DNA of 64,000 nt, taken from positions 8,742 through 72,741 of the forward strand of contig JAEYPH010000031.1 in assembly GCA_023410875.1 (NCBI GenBank), in the 5' to 3' direction. Both the position numbers and the translations under genes were made by a program. Below, piece after piece: positions 24,491 to 33,144 of this stretch. How positions within the stretch are numbered: the stretch's first letter is position 1; each line of letters starts with the position of its first letter. The notes beneath the pieces are model-generated. The model had not been told where the DNA came from and made no database searches. It saw nothing but the letters and a program-made list of their open reading frames with translations. The stretch is from Bacillota bacterium. GTDB taxonomy: Bacteria; Bacillota; Clostridia; Christensenellales; UMGS416.

Positions 24491-24871
24491 TTATTTGAAA
24501 AGGTTCACCACGTTCTTCTCAGCAAAATCGCCGGCGTACGGCACGCGGAAATCGTTGCCCTGGGCCACCTTGATGATGATGAGGATCGTGTAGACGCAGT
24601 AAGCGGCGCCGATCAGGAATTGCACAATCCCGATGATGATCGGAAGGATGATCGTGATCGCAAGGATCGCGGAGAGGATCCACCCAATGAGATTGACGAT
24701 CCAGAATGCACCGCTGAGGACCACCGCCTGCGCGCAGTGGAACCGCACCTTGGCGTCATCCTTCACGACGGCCAGACCGATTAACCCGAGAACAAAGCCG
24801 AGGATGTACGAGAGATAAATCCAAATGGTATTGTCGCTTTTGACTGCGGGCTGAGGATTGGGCTGAGCCAT
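24491..24871 (-). CDS. DUF4870-like small membrane protein
   Basis: 126 residues, ATG at 24871 with GGGAGG seven bases upstream. Three to four membrane helices; IWIYLSYILGFVLGLIGL, DDAKVRFHCAQAVVLSG and a C-terminal GAAYCVYTILIIIKVAQG match the DUF4870/Tic20-like layout, with the short charged KVRFHCAQA loop as its signature. Function unknown. It is followed by its own terminator, with an 88-base gap to the next gene upstream. Confidence 0.78.
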   Translation of the reverse strand: MAQPNPQPAVKSDNTIWIYLSYILGFVLGLIGLAVVKDDAKVRFHCAQAVVLSGAFWIVNLIGWILSAILAITIILPIIIGIVQFLIGAAYCVYTILIIIKVAQGNDFRVPYAGDFAEKNVVNLFK

Positions 24872-24959
24872 GATGATACCTCCCAATTAATATGGATAAG
24901 AACATTATACCATTCCACCATATAGATTCAACATGATCTTTTGATCAAAAATAGTTGAT

Positions 24960-25253
24960 TTATTGCTGCTGACCATGGTTTTGGGACAATGCCTCTGCCC
25001 GCGCGGGTGGCTGGCCGATGCCTGTGCCGGTGCGCTCCAGCATGCCGATCAGCAGCAGCGCGGTGATGCCGCCGAAGATGCCGGCGAACACGGCGCACGT
25101 GCGGTTGATGCGGCGGGTCTTGGCCAGATGGTTGGCGATGAACCCGCAGATAACGATTCTCCCTACCCCTACGAAGAGCAGGAGAATGGGGAGAAGTTGC
25201 ATGAGCAGCGCTATATAATTGAATTCAGCGGGTTGCGATGTGCCGACGGCCAT
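24960..25253 (-). CDS. Small two-helix membrane protein, unknown
   Basis: 97 residues from ATG 25253, with GAGGAGG six bases upstream. Two hydrophobic helices (about 14-40 and 55-75) separated by the basic loop HLAKTRRINRTC, then a hydrophilic tail. No family recognised. It lies 33 bases after the DUF4349 gene in the same direction, so the two are probably co-transcribed. Confidence 0.65.
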   Translation of the reverse strand: MAVGTSQPAEFNYIALLMQLLPILLLFVGVGRIVICGFIANHLAKTRRINRTCAVFAGIFGGITALLLIGMLERTGTGIGQPPARAEALSQNHGQQQ

Positions 25254-25286
25254 GGTATTCCTCCTCATTGATGGATATCAAAGGTA

Positions 25287-26234
25287 TCAGCCCTTCTTCT
25301 TTGCCCGGCCCGCCAGCCGCACGATCAGGATGATGATGAACACGAGGATCGCCACGGCCAGCAGAGGCATGAGCATGTTGCTGACCACGATGAACACCCA
25401 CGAGATGGCGTTGAGCGTGAAGTTGAGCCCGTTGGAAAAGCCCTTGCGGATGCTGCCCCACGTGTATTCCAGCCCGAGGAAGCGCACGACGCCTTCATCC
25501 TGCTGCACCACCGGCGCCTTGGGGGGCTCCTGTACGCTGATCGTCACTGTGGAATAGCCCACCTGGTTGTCCATCAGGCGCAGCTGGCCCTTGAGCTGCT
25601 CGATCTCCTGCTGCACGCCGTTGAGTTCCTTGCGCACCTTGAGGATGTCGTCCACCTTCACCGCCTGCTTCATCACGGCCAGCAGCTGGGTCTCCTGGGC
25701 CTGGGCGTTGCTCAGCCGGGCCTGCACGTCCACATATTGATCGGTCACATCCTGGGACGCCATATCCGACTTCAGCGCCTTGTAACCCGCGCGCAGCTGC
25801 TCGGTAAATTCTCTCAACTTCTCCGGAGGTATGCGCACGGTGATAAAGCCGTTCTGCAGGCCATCGCCGAAGCTTGAGAAGCTGGATTGGCTCACATAGC
25901 CGCCCAAGGCGATGGCGCGGGAGGTGATGTCGTCGATGGCGCGGGCGGCGTCGGGGGCCTCCAGCCCCATCTGCACCGTGTAGATGATCTTCTTGCCGCT
26001 CTGAGCCGCGTTGCCTGGGTCCAATATGGGCATCTCGGAGCCGTCCTGCCCGGACTTGCCCTCCTCGGTGACCGGCGGCTCGGCCGCGAGGTCGGAATCA
26101 GGCGCGACCGCGGCCATGGTGGCCGCCGGCGCTGCGCTGGCCGCCGGGGCCTGGGGGGCGGCGGCCTGGCAGCCGGCCAGCAGCAGGGTGATGCACAGCA
26201 ATGCCGTCACGAACACGGTCCAGCGCTTTTTCAT
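25287..26234 (-). CDS. DUF4349 lipoprotein with coiled coil and membrane helix
   Basis: 315 residues. Starts MKKRWTVFVTALLCITLLLAGC, a signal peptide with lipobox LAGC, so lipid-anchored outside. DUF4349 features follow: a domain beginning KKIIYTVQMGLEAPDAARAI with GGYVSQSSFSSFGDGLQNG, then a coiled coil (about 185-225, ILKVRKELNGVQQEIEQLKG), and a C-terminal membrane helix (about 280-310). ATG 26234 has GGAGG eight bases upstream. The family is uncharacterised and common in Gram-positives. Confidence 0.87.
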   Translation of the reverse strand: MKKRWTVFVTALLCITLLLAGCQAAAPQAPAASAAPAATMAAVAPDSDLAAEPPVTEEGKSGQDGSEMPILDPGNAAQSGKKIIYTVQMGLEAPDAARAIDDITSRAIALGGYVSQSSFSSFGDGLQNGFITVRIPPEKLREFTEQLRAGYKALKSDMASQDVTDQYVDVQARLSNAQAQETQLLAVMKQAVKVDDILKVRKELNGVQQEIEQLKGQLRLMDNQVGYSTVTISVQEPPKAPVVQQDEGVVRFLGLEYTWGSIRKGFSNGLNFTLNAISWVFIVVSNMLMPLLAVAILVFIIILIVRLAGRAKKKG

Positions 26235-26375
26235 ATCCATATCCTCCCAAATTTGCTGCTTTTATTTTGTATCATAAATATGCAAATGTCAATCACAATA
26301 GCGGTCGAATGCCGGTGTGCCGGCTGGGCGCGATCGTGCTACAATGAAGGTACTTCCGGCAAAGGAGAAAGTGCG

Positions 26376-27191
26376 ATGAAATGGGTGGATCTGGTTCCCT
26401 CGGAATTTGAGAAGCTGGCCCGAGAGCAGCGCCTGTGCGTGGTGCCCATGGGCTCTCTGGAGCGCCACGGCGAGCACATCCCCTTCGGGTGCGACTTGGT
26501 CGTGGCGGAAACCGTGGCGCAGCGCGCAGCGGAGTTGGAGCCCTGCGTCGTGTTCCCCGGCTATTTCCTGGGCCAGGTGCACGAGGCCGCGTGCTTCACC
26601 GGCACGGTGAACCTGCCCCAGGCGCTGGCGGTGGAGGTGCTCTCAAAGGTGTTGGACGGCATCGCCGCCAACGGGTTTGAGAAGATCGTGATCCTCAACG
26701 GCCACGGCGGCAACAACGCCTTTCTGGATTACTTCGCCATGAGCCAGCTGGACCAGCCCAGGGATTATGTGCTCTACACGATGTTTGCCGGCGCGGCCAT
26801 GACGCCCGAGGAGCAGCGGGAGATGGACGCCATTTGGCAGACCCAGCCCCTGGGCCACGCCTGCGAAGCGGAAACCAGCCTGTACATGGCCTGCCGACCG
26901 GGCCTTGTGCGCCTGGATTTGGCGGGCGAGCAGACCGCAGAACCACTGGGCCGCTTCGGCCACCTGCGCCCCCAGGGCATCCACAACGCCCACTGGTGGT
27001 ATGCCGACTTCCCGCAGAACGTCGTGGGCCAGCCCTGGGCGGCCACACAGGAGAAGGGCGAACACGCGCTGGACCTCATGGTGCGCGCCACTGCCCGGGC
27101 GCTGCGCGTCATCAAGGACGATCAGACCGCCCCGGCGCTGCAGCGGGAATTCCTGCACAGAGTGCACAGCAAAGGGAAGGGCCAGGCATAG
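26376..27191 (+). CDS. Creatininase-family amidohydrolase
   Basis: 271 residues. Metal ligands of the family are visible: GSLERHGEHIPFGCDLVVAE (Glu, His, Asp), LNGHGGNNAF (His) and GHACEAETSLY (Glu). Members hydrolyse cyclic amides, for example creatinine, or act in mycofactocin, FAPy and riboflavin pathways; the substrate cannot be assigned. AAGGAG precedes the ATG at 26376; the frame upstream to 25887 is antisense to the DUF4349 gene. It converges with the SLC13-like permease, 13 bases apart. Confidence 0.87.
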   Translation: MKWVDLVPSEFEKLAREQRLCVVPMGSLERHGEHIPFGCDLVVAETVAQRAAELEPCVVFPGYFLGQVHEAACFTGTVNLPQALAVEVLSKVLDGIAANGFEKIVILNGHGGNNAFLDYFAMSQLDQPRDYVLYTMFAGAAMTPEEQREMDAIWQTQPLGHACEAETSLYMACRPGLVRLDLAGEQTAEPLGRFGHLRPQGIHNAHWWYADFPQNVVGQPWAATQEKGEHALDLMVRATARALRVIKDDQTAPALQREFLHRVHSKGKGQA

Positions 27192-27204
27192 GCAGGCCGG
27201 GCCC

Positions 27205-28347
27205 TCACGCCGCCAGAATCACGAAGAACACGACCCCCAACAGCAGCAGGCAGCCAAAATTGTACAGACTGAATGCGCCCAGGAACGCCCGCCTTTTGTC
27301 CGGGTATTCGCTGGCGAACAGGCGATAGGTGATCACGCTGGCCAGCGAGGCGATGGGGGTGCCCAGGCCGCCGATGTTCACGCCGTGGAACAGCGCCAGG
27401 CTGCTGCTGGCAAAGGGCGCCAGCAGGATCGTCGCGGGCACATTGCTGATGAGCTGGCTGGTGAGCAGCGCGGTTCCATAGGTGGCGGCGGGCGTGCCGG
27501 TCAGGGCGGCCAGCCAGCCTTTGAGCGCCGGCCAGTGGGTCACGTTGCCGATGGCGATGAAGATGCACACAAAGGTCAGCAGCAGCTTGTAATCCGCCCG
27601 CAGCAGGATGCGGGGGTTCATGACCGCCGTGGCCGCCGCCACCACGAAGAAGGTGGGCAGCCACGGCAGCGCGCCCACGACCGACAGCACCGCCGACGCG
27701 CCCAGCGCGCCAAAGGCCGGCAGACGCCAGCCGCGGCGCATGCTCCCTTCCACGACGACAACGTGAATCTGCTTGGGGCGCACGAAAAAGCCCATGGCCA
27801 GCACGAGCGCCAGCCCCGCCCCGCCCAGCGGCAGCGCTTGCCCCAAAAAGCTGCCCAATGTCATGCCGTAGTGGGAATAGAGGAACAGGTTTTGCGGGTT
27901 GCCGATGGGTGTAAGGCTGCTGCCAAGGTTGGCCGCCACGGTCACGAACACCGCCGGCAGCGTCATGTCATAGCTGCTCTTGCGGCTGATGACGATCATA
28001 ATCGGGATCATCGTCAACAGCGCCACGTCGTTGGTCACGAACATCGCGAACACAAAGGTGATCAGGCACAGCGCCTGCGTCAGCAGCCGCTCGTTGCCGC
28101 ACCGGCGCAGGATGCCCACGGCGATGGCCTGCAGCAGCGCGTATTCCTCAAAGGCCTTCACGATGACCATCAACTCGAACAGGCACAGGATGACCTTGAA
28201 GTCGATATACTCCGCCCTGGGAAGGCCGAAGAGGGAAGTGACCCCCGCGGCCAGCAGCGCGATGGTCAGGAACAGGTCCTTGCGGGCGGTCGTGAGAAGC
28301 TTCTGGAGCAGCTTTAGGGTTTGTCGGCGGATGGTGGTGTTGGGCAT
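27205..28347 (-). CDS. SLC13/ArsB-like permease (ion transporter superfamily)
   Basis: 380 residues with about 10 membrane helices. The motif FVTNDVALLTMIPIMI and the second-half ANLGSSLTPIGNPQNLFLY are the paired signatures of the ArsB/NhaD/SLC13 superfamily (N-D-V and S-x-x-T-P-x-G-N-P). Candidates are anions such as dicarboxylate, citrate or arsenite, or Na+/H+ exchange. The ATG at 28347 has no close ribosome binding site; GGGGAG lies 17 bases away and a Family A repeat sits directly upstream. Confidence 0.83.
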   Translation of the reverse strand: MPNTTIRRQTLKLLQKLLTTARKDLFLTIALLAAGVTSLFGLPRAEYIDFKVILCLFELMVIVKAFEEYALLQAIAVGILRRCGNERLLTQALCLITFVFAMFVTNDVALLTMIPIMIVISRKSSYDMTLPAVFVTVAANLGSSLTPIGNPQNLFLYSHYGMTLGSFLGQALPLGGAGLALVLAMGFFVRPKQIHVVVVEGSMRRGWRLPAFGALGASAVLSVVGALPWLPTFFVVAAATAVMNPRILLRADYKLLLTFVCIFIAIGNVTHWPALKGWLAALTGTPAATYGTALLTSQLISNVPATILLAPFASSSLALFHGVNIGGLGTPIASLASVITYRLFASEYPDKRRAFLGAFSLYNFGCLLLLGVVFFVILAA

Positions 28348-28376
28348 GGTTGGTTATTTGGTTACTCCCCGGTTAG

Positions 28377-28445
28377 AAAGGATTTCGCGCCTCTGAGGCG
28401 CGACCAAAGGGCTTTCCGATCGCCCTTTGGAAACCTTCGGACCCA
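28377..28445. repeat. Family A repeat, minimal copy 4
   Basis: The shortest copy: AAAGGATTTCGCGCC, a CTCTGAG spacer, GGCGCGACC, then directly CCAAAGGGCTTTCCGATCGC and the CCCTTTGGAAACCTTCGG end. It shows that the two ends can be joined with no middle stems. Confidence 0.88.
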
Positions 28446-28559
28446 TCTTTATGTGTTATATAGCTGACGTCATGGGTCCATCCTGACGCTGCGATCGCCA
28501 TCTGTGTAGGGCAAGGGCTTGCCCTTGCCGCTTTGCCGCATTGGAACGATGCGGCAATC

Positions 28560-28650
28560 TGATCATTATTCTCCTCGTCCCGTTGAGGGGAGAGGCTGGC
28601 CGCGCCTTCCAGGTGCTGCTCGCCCATGCGACCTGGGGGTCTGGGGAGAG
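28560..28650. repeat. Family D repeat
   Basis: CTCCTCGTCCCGTTGAGGGGAG followed after an interruption by GGGTCTGGGGAGAGGG. Similar to 12388-12435. Confidence 0.55.
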
Positions 28651-28684
28651 GGTGCCATGCGGCCTACAGGCCGCATCCCATCTT

Positions 28685-29665
28685 CTACCTCACCGCATCC
28701 GCTGCAATCGCCAGCGCCGCGTAATCCCCGATCTGCTCGCCCAGCGCCGCCGGCACGATTTGGCAGGCGGCGCGGTTCAAGGGGATGGCCTCGGCCTCTA
28801 TGACCCTCGCAGCCTCGGGCCATAGCAGGTGCCCGGCCCGGGCGAAGATGCTGCCGATGACGATGCGCTCGGGGTTGAAGGCGTCCATGAGCAGGCTTAA
28901 GCCCTGGCCCAGCCAGCGGCCACACTCCTCATAGACGGCCAGCGCCAGCGGGTCGCCGGCGTCGGCAGCCAGGGCCACGGCGCGGGCGCTCAAGCCGTCC
29001 AAATCGGCCATGGTCGGGCAGAAGCCCACGGGCGCGCCCACCTGCAGGCGCTCCAGCGCCCGCAGCCGTGCCAGCTGCGCGATGCCGCCGCCGCTGCAGA
29101 AGCCCTCGAAGGAGCCGGCCTTGCCAAAGCCCACCGGCCCCATGGGCGCCAGCCGCAGGTGGCCGATCTCCCCGGCCATGCCGCAGGCGCCCTCGTACAG
29201 CGCGTTGTTGAGGATCAGCCCGGCGCCCATGCCGGTGCCAAAGGTCAAAAAGATCATGTGCCGCGCGCCGCGCCCGGCGCCGAAACGGTGCTCGGCCAGC
29301 GCGCAGGCGTTGGCGTCGTTCTGCAGCCGCGCCGGCAGGCCGAAGCGCTCGGAAAGCTGCGCGGCGATGGGCAGTTCGTCCCAGCCGGGCAGGTTGGGCG
29401 GCGAGAGCACCAGGCCCCTCGCACTGTCCAGCGGGCCGCCGCAGCTGATGCCGATGGCCTTGGGCGCATCGGGCGCTTCGCGCAGCAGCTCCTCTATGCT
29501 CTCCACGATGCGGCCAATGGCATACTGCGGGCCCCGGGCACTCTCGGTAGCGAAGGAGATGCGTCGCCCCGGCGTCATGTGCTCGCTTTCCGGGTGCCAA
29601 CTGCCCAGCAGCGCCGCGCACTTGGTGCCGCCGATGTCCACGCCGATCAGTTGCACCGCGCTCAT
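28685..29665 (-). CDS. ROK-family sugar kinase
   Basis: 326 residues, no DNA-binding domain, so a kinase rather than a repressor. The phosphate-binding GVDIGGTK opens the protein; catalytic Asp is in LQNDANACALAEHRFG; TFGTGMGAGLILN and MAGEIGHL follow. The zinc site CxCGxxGCxE, usual after GHL, is absent (FGKAGSFEGFCSGGG), so this is a zinc-less ROK. Its start overlaps the alpha-mannosidase stop (ATGA), which suggests it phosphorylates a sugar released by that enzyme, such as mannose; this is inference. Confidence 0.88.
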   Translation of the reverse strand: MSAVQLIGVDIGGTKCAALLGSWHPESEHMTPGRRISFATESARGPQYAIGRIVESIEELLREAPDAPKAIGISCGGPLDSARGLVLSPPNLPGWDELPIAAQLSERFGLPARLQNDANACALAEHRFGAGRGARHMIFLTFGTGMGAGLILNNALYEGACGMAGEIGHLRLAPMGPVGFGKAGSFEGFCSGGGIAQLARLRALERLQVGAPVGFCPTMADLDGLSARAVALAADAGDPLALAVYEECGRWLGQGLSLLMDAFNPERIVIGSIFARAGHLLWPEAARVIEAEAIPLNRAACQIVPAALGEQIGDYAALAIAADAVR

Positions 29666-32112
29666 GGCAAGTCCCCTTCCAGCAGATTGGTCTCTTCCAC
29701 CGCGCCGCCGTCGCGCACACGGAAGGTCTTGATCTCATAGGGCCCGAAGCTGGCCTGCCAGCGGGCGCCGGCGAAGGGCAGCTCTATGGTCGCAGTGGCC
29801 GCTTGCCCGGCGGTCTCCCGGCAGCGCAGCACAACGCCGTCGCCGTCCTCGGCCCCCTTCAGCGCGCAGGGCAGCACGTTGGCCGCGTCCACCCGCAAAA
29901 AGCCCCCCTCCTGGGGCAGGCTGCCGCGGTGGAAGGTCTCCGGCACGACCACGGGCTCCTGGTTCAGTTCCATGGCCAGCCGCGCCAGCGCCGGGCGGTC
30001 CGCTTCCCCGCGGAAGGCCAGCAGGCTGTAGCGGAAGGTCTGTATGCCCTGGTCCATAAAATCGCCCAGGCCGTCGCGCTGGCCGTAATGATCGGCAAAC
30101 AGCGCGCTGCGGGCGATGGTCACGCGCAGGTCGTTGTCCAGCGCGTCATAGCTGTATTTGGCGGTGTTTGCGATGGCAAGACCCCTTTGGCCTTCGGCGC
30201 TCCCGCCATGGATGGCCACCCAGCTCTGGCCTGGGTATTCCCGGCCGTCGTTGGCCCGGCGCAGCACGCCGTAGGGGATCTCGTATTCGCAGGCACAGCC
30301 GTCGGCATCCAGCGGGAAGCTCAGCTTGAGCATGCGGTGGTGCTCCTGGAAGTTCAGCCACACGCCCACGTCCACGCCGGGCTTGTGCCGCCACAGCGTG
30401 AAATCCTGGCGCAGCGTGGATGCTCCGAAGGTTGTGGTCAGCCGCAGCGTGGCCCGCAAAGGCCCGCTCTCCAGCAGTGCAACTCGCACGTTGCCGAAGC
30501 GCCCGGCCTCTTTGCGAAAGGAGAACACGCTGTGGGCCCAGGTGTCGCTGGCCTCATCGTCTATGAGCACGCCCACAGCGCCGGGGCCGCGAAGCACGTC
30601 GGTGCTTCGCCGACGGTCGATCAAGCGGATGCCATCGCCCTGCACCTCCAGCCGCAGCCAGTCGTTCTGCAGCCAGGTGTTGCCACACTCCAGCGAACCT
30701 GCCGGCGCTGCCGCGTCGTCTTCCTTGTGCAAAAAGGCCCGGAACACCCGATAGCCCAGCGCCGGTATCGTCGCGTGGAACAGTGTGTCCCAGTGGTCCT
30801 GCCCATTGGTGCGGGCGGCGCGCACGCTCTGGGTGGGCAGCGGGTTGCCGTGGGCATCTTCCACGCGGCGCACCTGGCGGCTCAGCTGCACGGCCGTGTC
30901 CACCGGGAAGCCCAGCGGGTTGAACACGACGACCGGCGCGCCGCCCTGGGCCATCTCCCAGACTTGCCAATCTACGTCCTTGGACGTAGGGAACTGCGCG
31001 CCGCAGGCGGTGTCGATGTGCCAGGAGATGCGCTGCGCCGCGGCGTTTAAGCTTTCGGCTCCCAGCCGCAGGGCCAGGCCGTAGGCCTCCCGGGCGTCGT
31101 CATAGGCCGGCTGTATGGAGCAGCCGCCCAGAATGTCGTGGAACTGGTGGAACAGCACGGCGTGCCACGCCCGGCGTAGGTCATCGGCTTTGTAGGGCAG
31201 CCCTACCGTGTGGTGGGCCAGCGTCATCAGGCTCTCGGCGGCCACAAGGCGCGCCTCGGCGCGGCGATTCAGGGCCTTCACCTCGCTCACGGCGCTGTAG
31301 CAGCCGCTGGCGTGGTGCTGCAGGTCGTCGGCCACCACGGGCAGCTCATATCCGCCGGCGCGCATCTCGGCAAAGAACTCGTCGGGGCCGCAGAAGGGCA
31401 GGGCATCGGGGCCGTGCACAGCCCGCAGCGCCTCGGCGTCGCGCAGCTGCACGATGGTCGGCCCGCCGCCGTGGTTGCCCACGCCGTAGAAGAGCATCTG
31501 CGGCTGGCCCTGCTCCGCGGCGATGGCCGCCACAGCCTGCGCCTTGCCGGGCAGGTCTTGTTCCGGGTTCAGGTTGTAAGCCGTGGGGATGCGATAGGTC
31601 AGCACCCGGCTGCCGTCGGGCCCCTGCCACCAGAAGGCCGTGGAGGGCAGATGCTTCTCCCGCTCATCCGGGCGCATCATCACGTAGTTCTCCATGCCGC
31701 TCAAGCGCAGCAACTGCGGCAGCATGGCGTTGTGGCCAAAGGAATCCACGTTGTAGCCGCTGCGGGCGATGCGGCCGAACTTCTCAAAGAAATAGCGCTG
31801 GGCGTACAGCGCGTGCCGGGCGAAGGCTTCGCCGCCGGGCAGGTTGCAGTCGGGCTGCAGCCACCAGCCGCCGGCCAGTTTCCAGCGGCCTTGGGCCACC
31901 CGCGCCTGAATCTCCCGGAACATTTCCGGCTCGTTCTCCTCCACCCACTGGTAGTAGCTGGCGCCGGCGCACGTGAAGGTGAATTCCGGGAATTCCTCCA
32001 TGCGGTCCAGCGCCGAGCGGAAGGTCGCCTTGATCTCGGCGCAGCCCTCCTGCCAGCGCCACAGCCACACCGGGTCCAGGTGGGCGTTGCCGATCAGATG
32101 TAGCGTATGCAT
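29662..32112 (-). CDS. Glycoside hydrolase family 38 alpha-mannosidase
   Basis: 816 residues with no signal peptide, so cytosolic. The GH38 catalytic domain opens LIGNAHLDPVWLWRWQEG (zinc His and Asp); the nucleophile Asp is in YNVDSFGHNAMLPQ; HQFHDILGG carries another zinc ligand. C-terminal beta-sandwich domains follow (DALDNDLRVTIARSALF, EVQGDGIRLIDRR). It would remove alpha-mannose from imported oligosaccharides or mannosylglycerate-like compounds. First gene of a two-gene unit with the ROK kinase, driven by a near-consensus promoter at 32149-32177. No transporter for the substrate is adjacent. Confidence 0.92.
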   Translation of the reverse strand: MHTLHLIGNAHLDPVWLWRWQEGCAEIKATFRSALDRMEEFPEFTFTCAGASYYQWVEENEPEMFREIQARVAQGRWKLAGGWWLQPDCNLPGGEAFARHALYAQRYFFEKFGRIARSGYNVDSFGHNAMLPQLLRLSGMENYVMMRPDEREKHLPSTAFWWQGPDGSRVLTYRIPTAYNLNPEQDLPGKAQAVAAIAAEQGQPQMLFYGVGNHGGGPTIVQLRDAEALRAVHGPDALPFCGPDEFFAEMRAGGYELPVVADDLQHHASGCYSAVSEVKALNRRAEARLVAAESLMTLAHHTVGLPYKADDLRRAWHAVLFHQFHDILGGCSIQPAYDDAREAYGLALRLGAESLNAAAQRISWHIDTACGAQFPTSKDVDWQVWEMAQGGAPVVVFNPLGFPVDTAVQLSRQVRRVEDAHGNPLPTQSVRAARTNGQDHWDTLFHATIPALGYRVFRAFLHKEDDAAAPAGSLECGNTWLQNDWLRLEVQGDGIRLIDRRRSTDVLRGPGAVGVLIDDEASDTWAHSVFSFRKEAGRFGNVRVALLESGPLRATLRLTTTFGASTLRQDFTLWRHKPGVDVGVWLNFQEHHRMLKLSFPLDADGCACEYEIPYGVLRRANDGREYPGQSWVAIHGGSAEGQRGLAIANTAKYSYDALDNDLRVTIARSALFADHYGQRDGLGDFMDQGIQTFRYSLLAFRGEADRPALARLAMELNQEPVVVPETFHRGSLPQEGGFLRVDAANVLPCALKGAEDGDGVVLRCRETAGQAATATIELPFAGARWQASFGPYEIKTFRVRDGGAVEETNLLEGDLP

Positions 32113-32148
32113 GGGTGAAAATCCCCCTTCGCGGCGTAATCCATGGCA

Positions 32149-32177
32149 ATCATATACACATGGTATAAGGCTGTCAA
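32149..32177 (-). promoter_or_regulatory. Near-consensus promoter of the mannosidase-ROK operon
   Basis: On the minus strand TTGACA (32172-32177) and TATGAT (32149-32154) are separated by exactly 17 bases, about 40 bases before the mannosidase ATG. The spacer contains an extended TGTGTA just before the -10 box. Confidence 0.75.
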
Positions 32178-32214
32178 TCGAAAGAAGTCCGCCATGTTCT
32201 TCGCGCGGCGCGTA

Positions 32215-32243
32215 TTGTTGATAGCTCGAAATGATGGTAATAT
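32215..32243 (+). promoter_or_regulatory. Putative promoter of the 32303 gene
   Basis: TTGTTG (32215-32220) and TAATAT (32238-32243), 17 bases apart, 60 bases before the GTG start. Divergent from the mannosidase promoter. Confidence 0.4.
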
Positions 32244-32302
32244 CCTTTTATGGCATTGGCGTTTTTCGGAAGGTCTTCCTACTTTGGCAAGGAGGTGCGG
32301 TC

Positions 32303-33088
32303 GTGAAGCGCATGGCAATCCTCGTGCTTGGCATTGCATTGCTGGTCCTGGGCGGTATTGGCGTGGCCCATGCGCCTGGCAGTGCGCCCAAAAACCAACC
32401 GGAGTCGGGCAAGGGAGCCGGCACATACGAGCCGATGGACGACTATTTCGACTATATAGAGGAGCACAAGGCAAAGAACGAGGATACACAGCCCCTGAAC
32501 CCGCCGGTCTTCCGCGAGAGCGAGCTCCTATACGACAACGATGACTGCTTCCTGCTGGGTTGGGATGCAAACTACCTGGACAAGGTGAACGTGCGATTTG
32601 ACCTGACTCCCAGAATTCTAACGGTTTTCCCCAACGACGCCATACGGGAAAGGGACGACGGCACGGTATATTTTGTTTATGGCACAGATTCAGGAGCAAG
32701 ACTTTATCTGATTTTCCGTAAGGACAACAAGTATATGACGCCCGCCGGTTACCCATTGTTGGTTAAAGATGTGTTGACCCATGATGCGTACAGGAGCTTG
32801 CTAACGGGCGATTCGATTACAGCGGTGGAAAAGATCGATCCCATCACGACTTATTATCGGCAGGTATATGAGAAGATGGATGTCGGCTTTATCAAGGGGT
32901 ACATTAAGGACGGCGCAGGGCCTGCCTCCATTCATTTACTTGCGGATGGCATATTGAGGGTAACATATGGGATAGACGATCAGGACAATCTGGTGATATC
33001 TGATATTACATATGATCCGGACTATGAGCTAGCGGGCGTCTCTGGCATACAGGTGAATTACCGGATAGATGAAATTGACCTGCCGTAA
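32303..33088 (+). CDS. Secreted or membrane-anchored protein, unknown
   Basis: 261 residues from a GTG start; AAGGAGG lies 7 bases upstream, while the longer ATG frame has none. A signal/anchor helix (about 3-22, MAILVLGIALLVLGGIGVA) is followed by a polar linker and an alpha/beta extracellular region with many Asp, Tyr and aromatic residues, including DCFLLGWDANYLDKVNVRF. No cysteine lipobox. No family recognised. GC is lower than in the neighbours. A strong hairpin terminator follows. Confidence 0.7.
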   Translation: MKRMAILVLGIALLVLGGIGVAHAPGSAPKNQPESGKGAGTYEPMDDYFDYIEEHKAKNEDTQPLNPPVFRESELLYDNDDCFLLGWDANYLDKVNVRFDLTPRILTVFPNDAIRERDDGTVYFVYGTDSGARLYLIFRKDNKYMTPAGYPLLVKDVLTHDAYRSLLTGDSITAVEKIDPITTYYRQVYEKMDVGFIKGYIKDGAGPASIHLLADGILRVTYGIDDQDNLVISDITYDPDYELAGVSGIQVNYRIDEIDLP

Positions 33089-33111
33089 CTTTAGATTTTC
33101 GTTCCAGAAGA

Positions 33112-33143
33112 GAACCGGGCGGCGTGCCGCCCGGTTCTTATTT
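33112..33143. terminator. Bidirectional rho-independent terminator
   Basis: A 12-bp stem GAACCGGGCGGC/GCCGCCCGGTTC with a two-base loop, followed by TTATTTCT on the plus strand and preceded by an A-containing flank for the minus strand. It lies between convergent genes and can serve both. Confidence 0.88.
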
Positions 33144-33144
33144 C

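Larger units (their letters stand above)
28348..28684. other. Repeat-filled gap between permease and ROK genes
   Basis: Contains a minimal Family A element (28377-28445), about 110 bases with no recognised feature, and a Family D repeat (28560-28650). No gene is supported. Confidence 0.6.

Noticed and set aside
26905..28317. 470-codon plus-strand frame across the creatininase end and permease
   Set aside because: No start context; the permease reads correctly on the minus strand.
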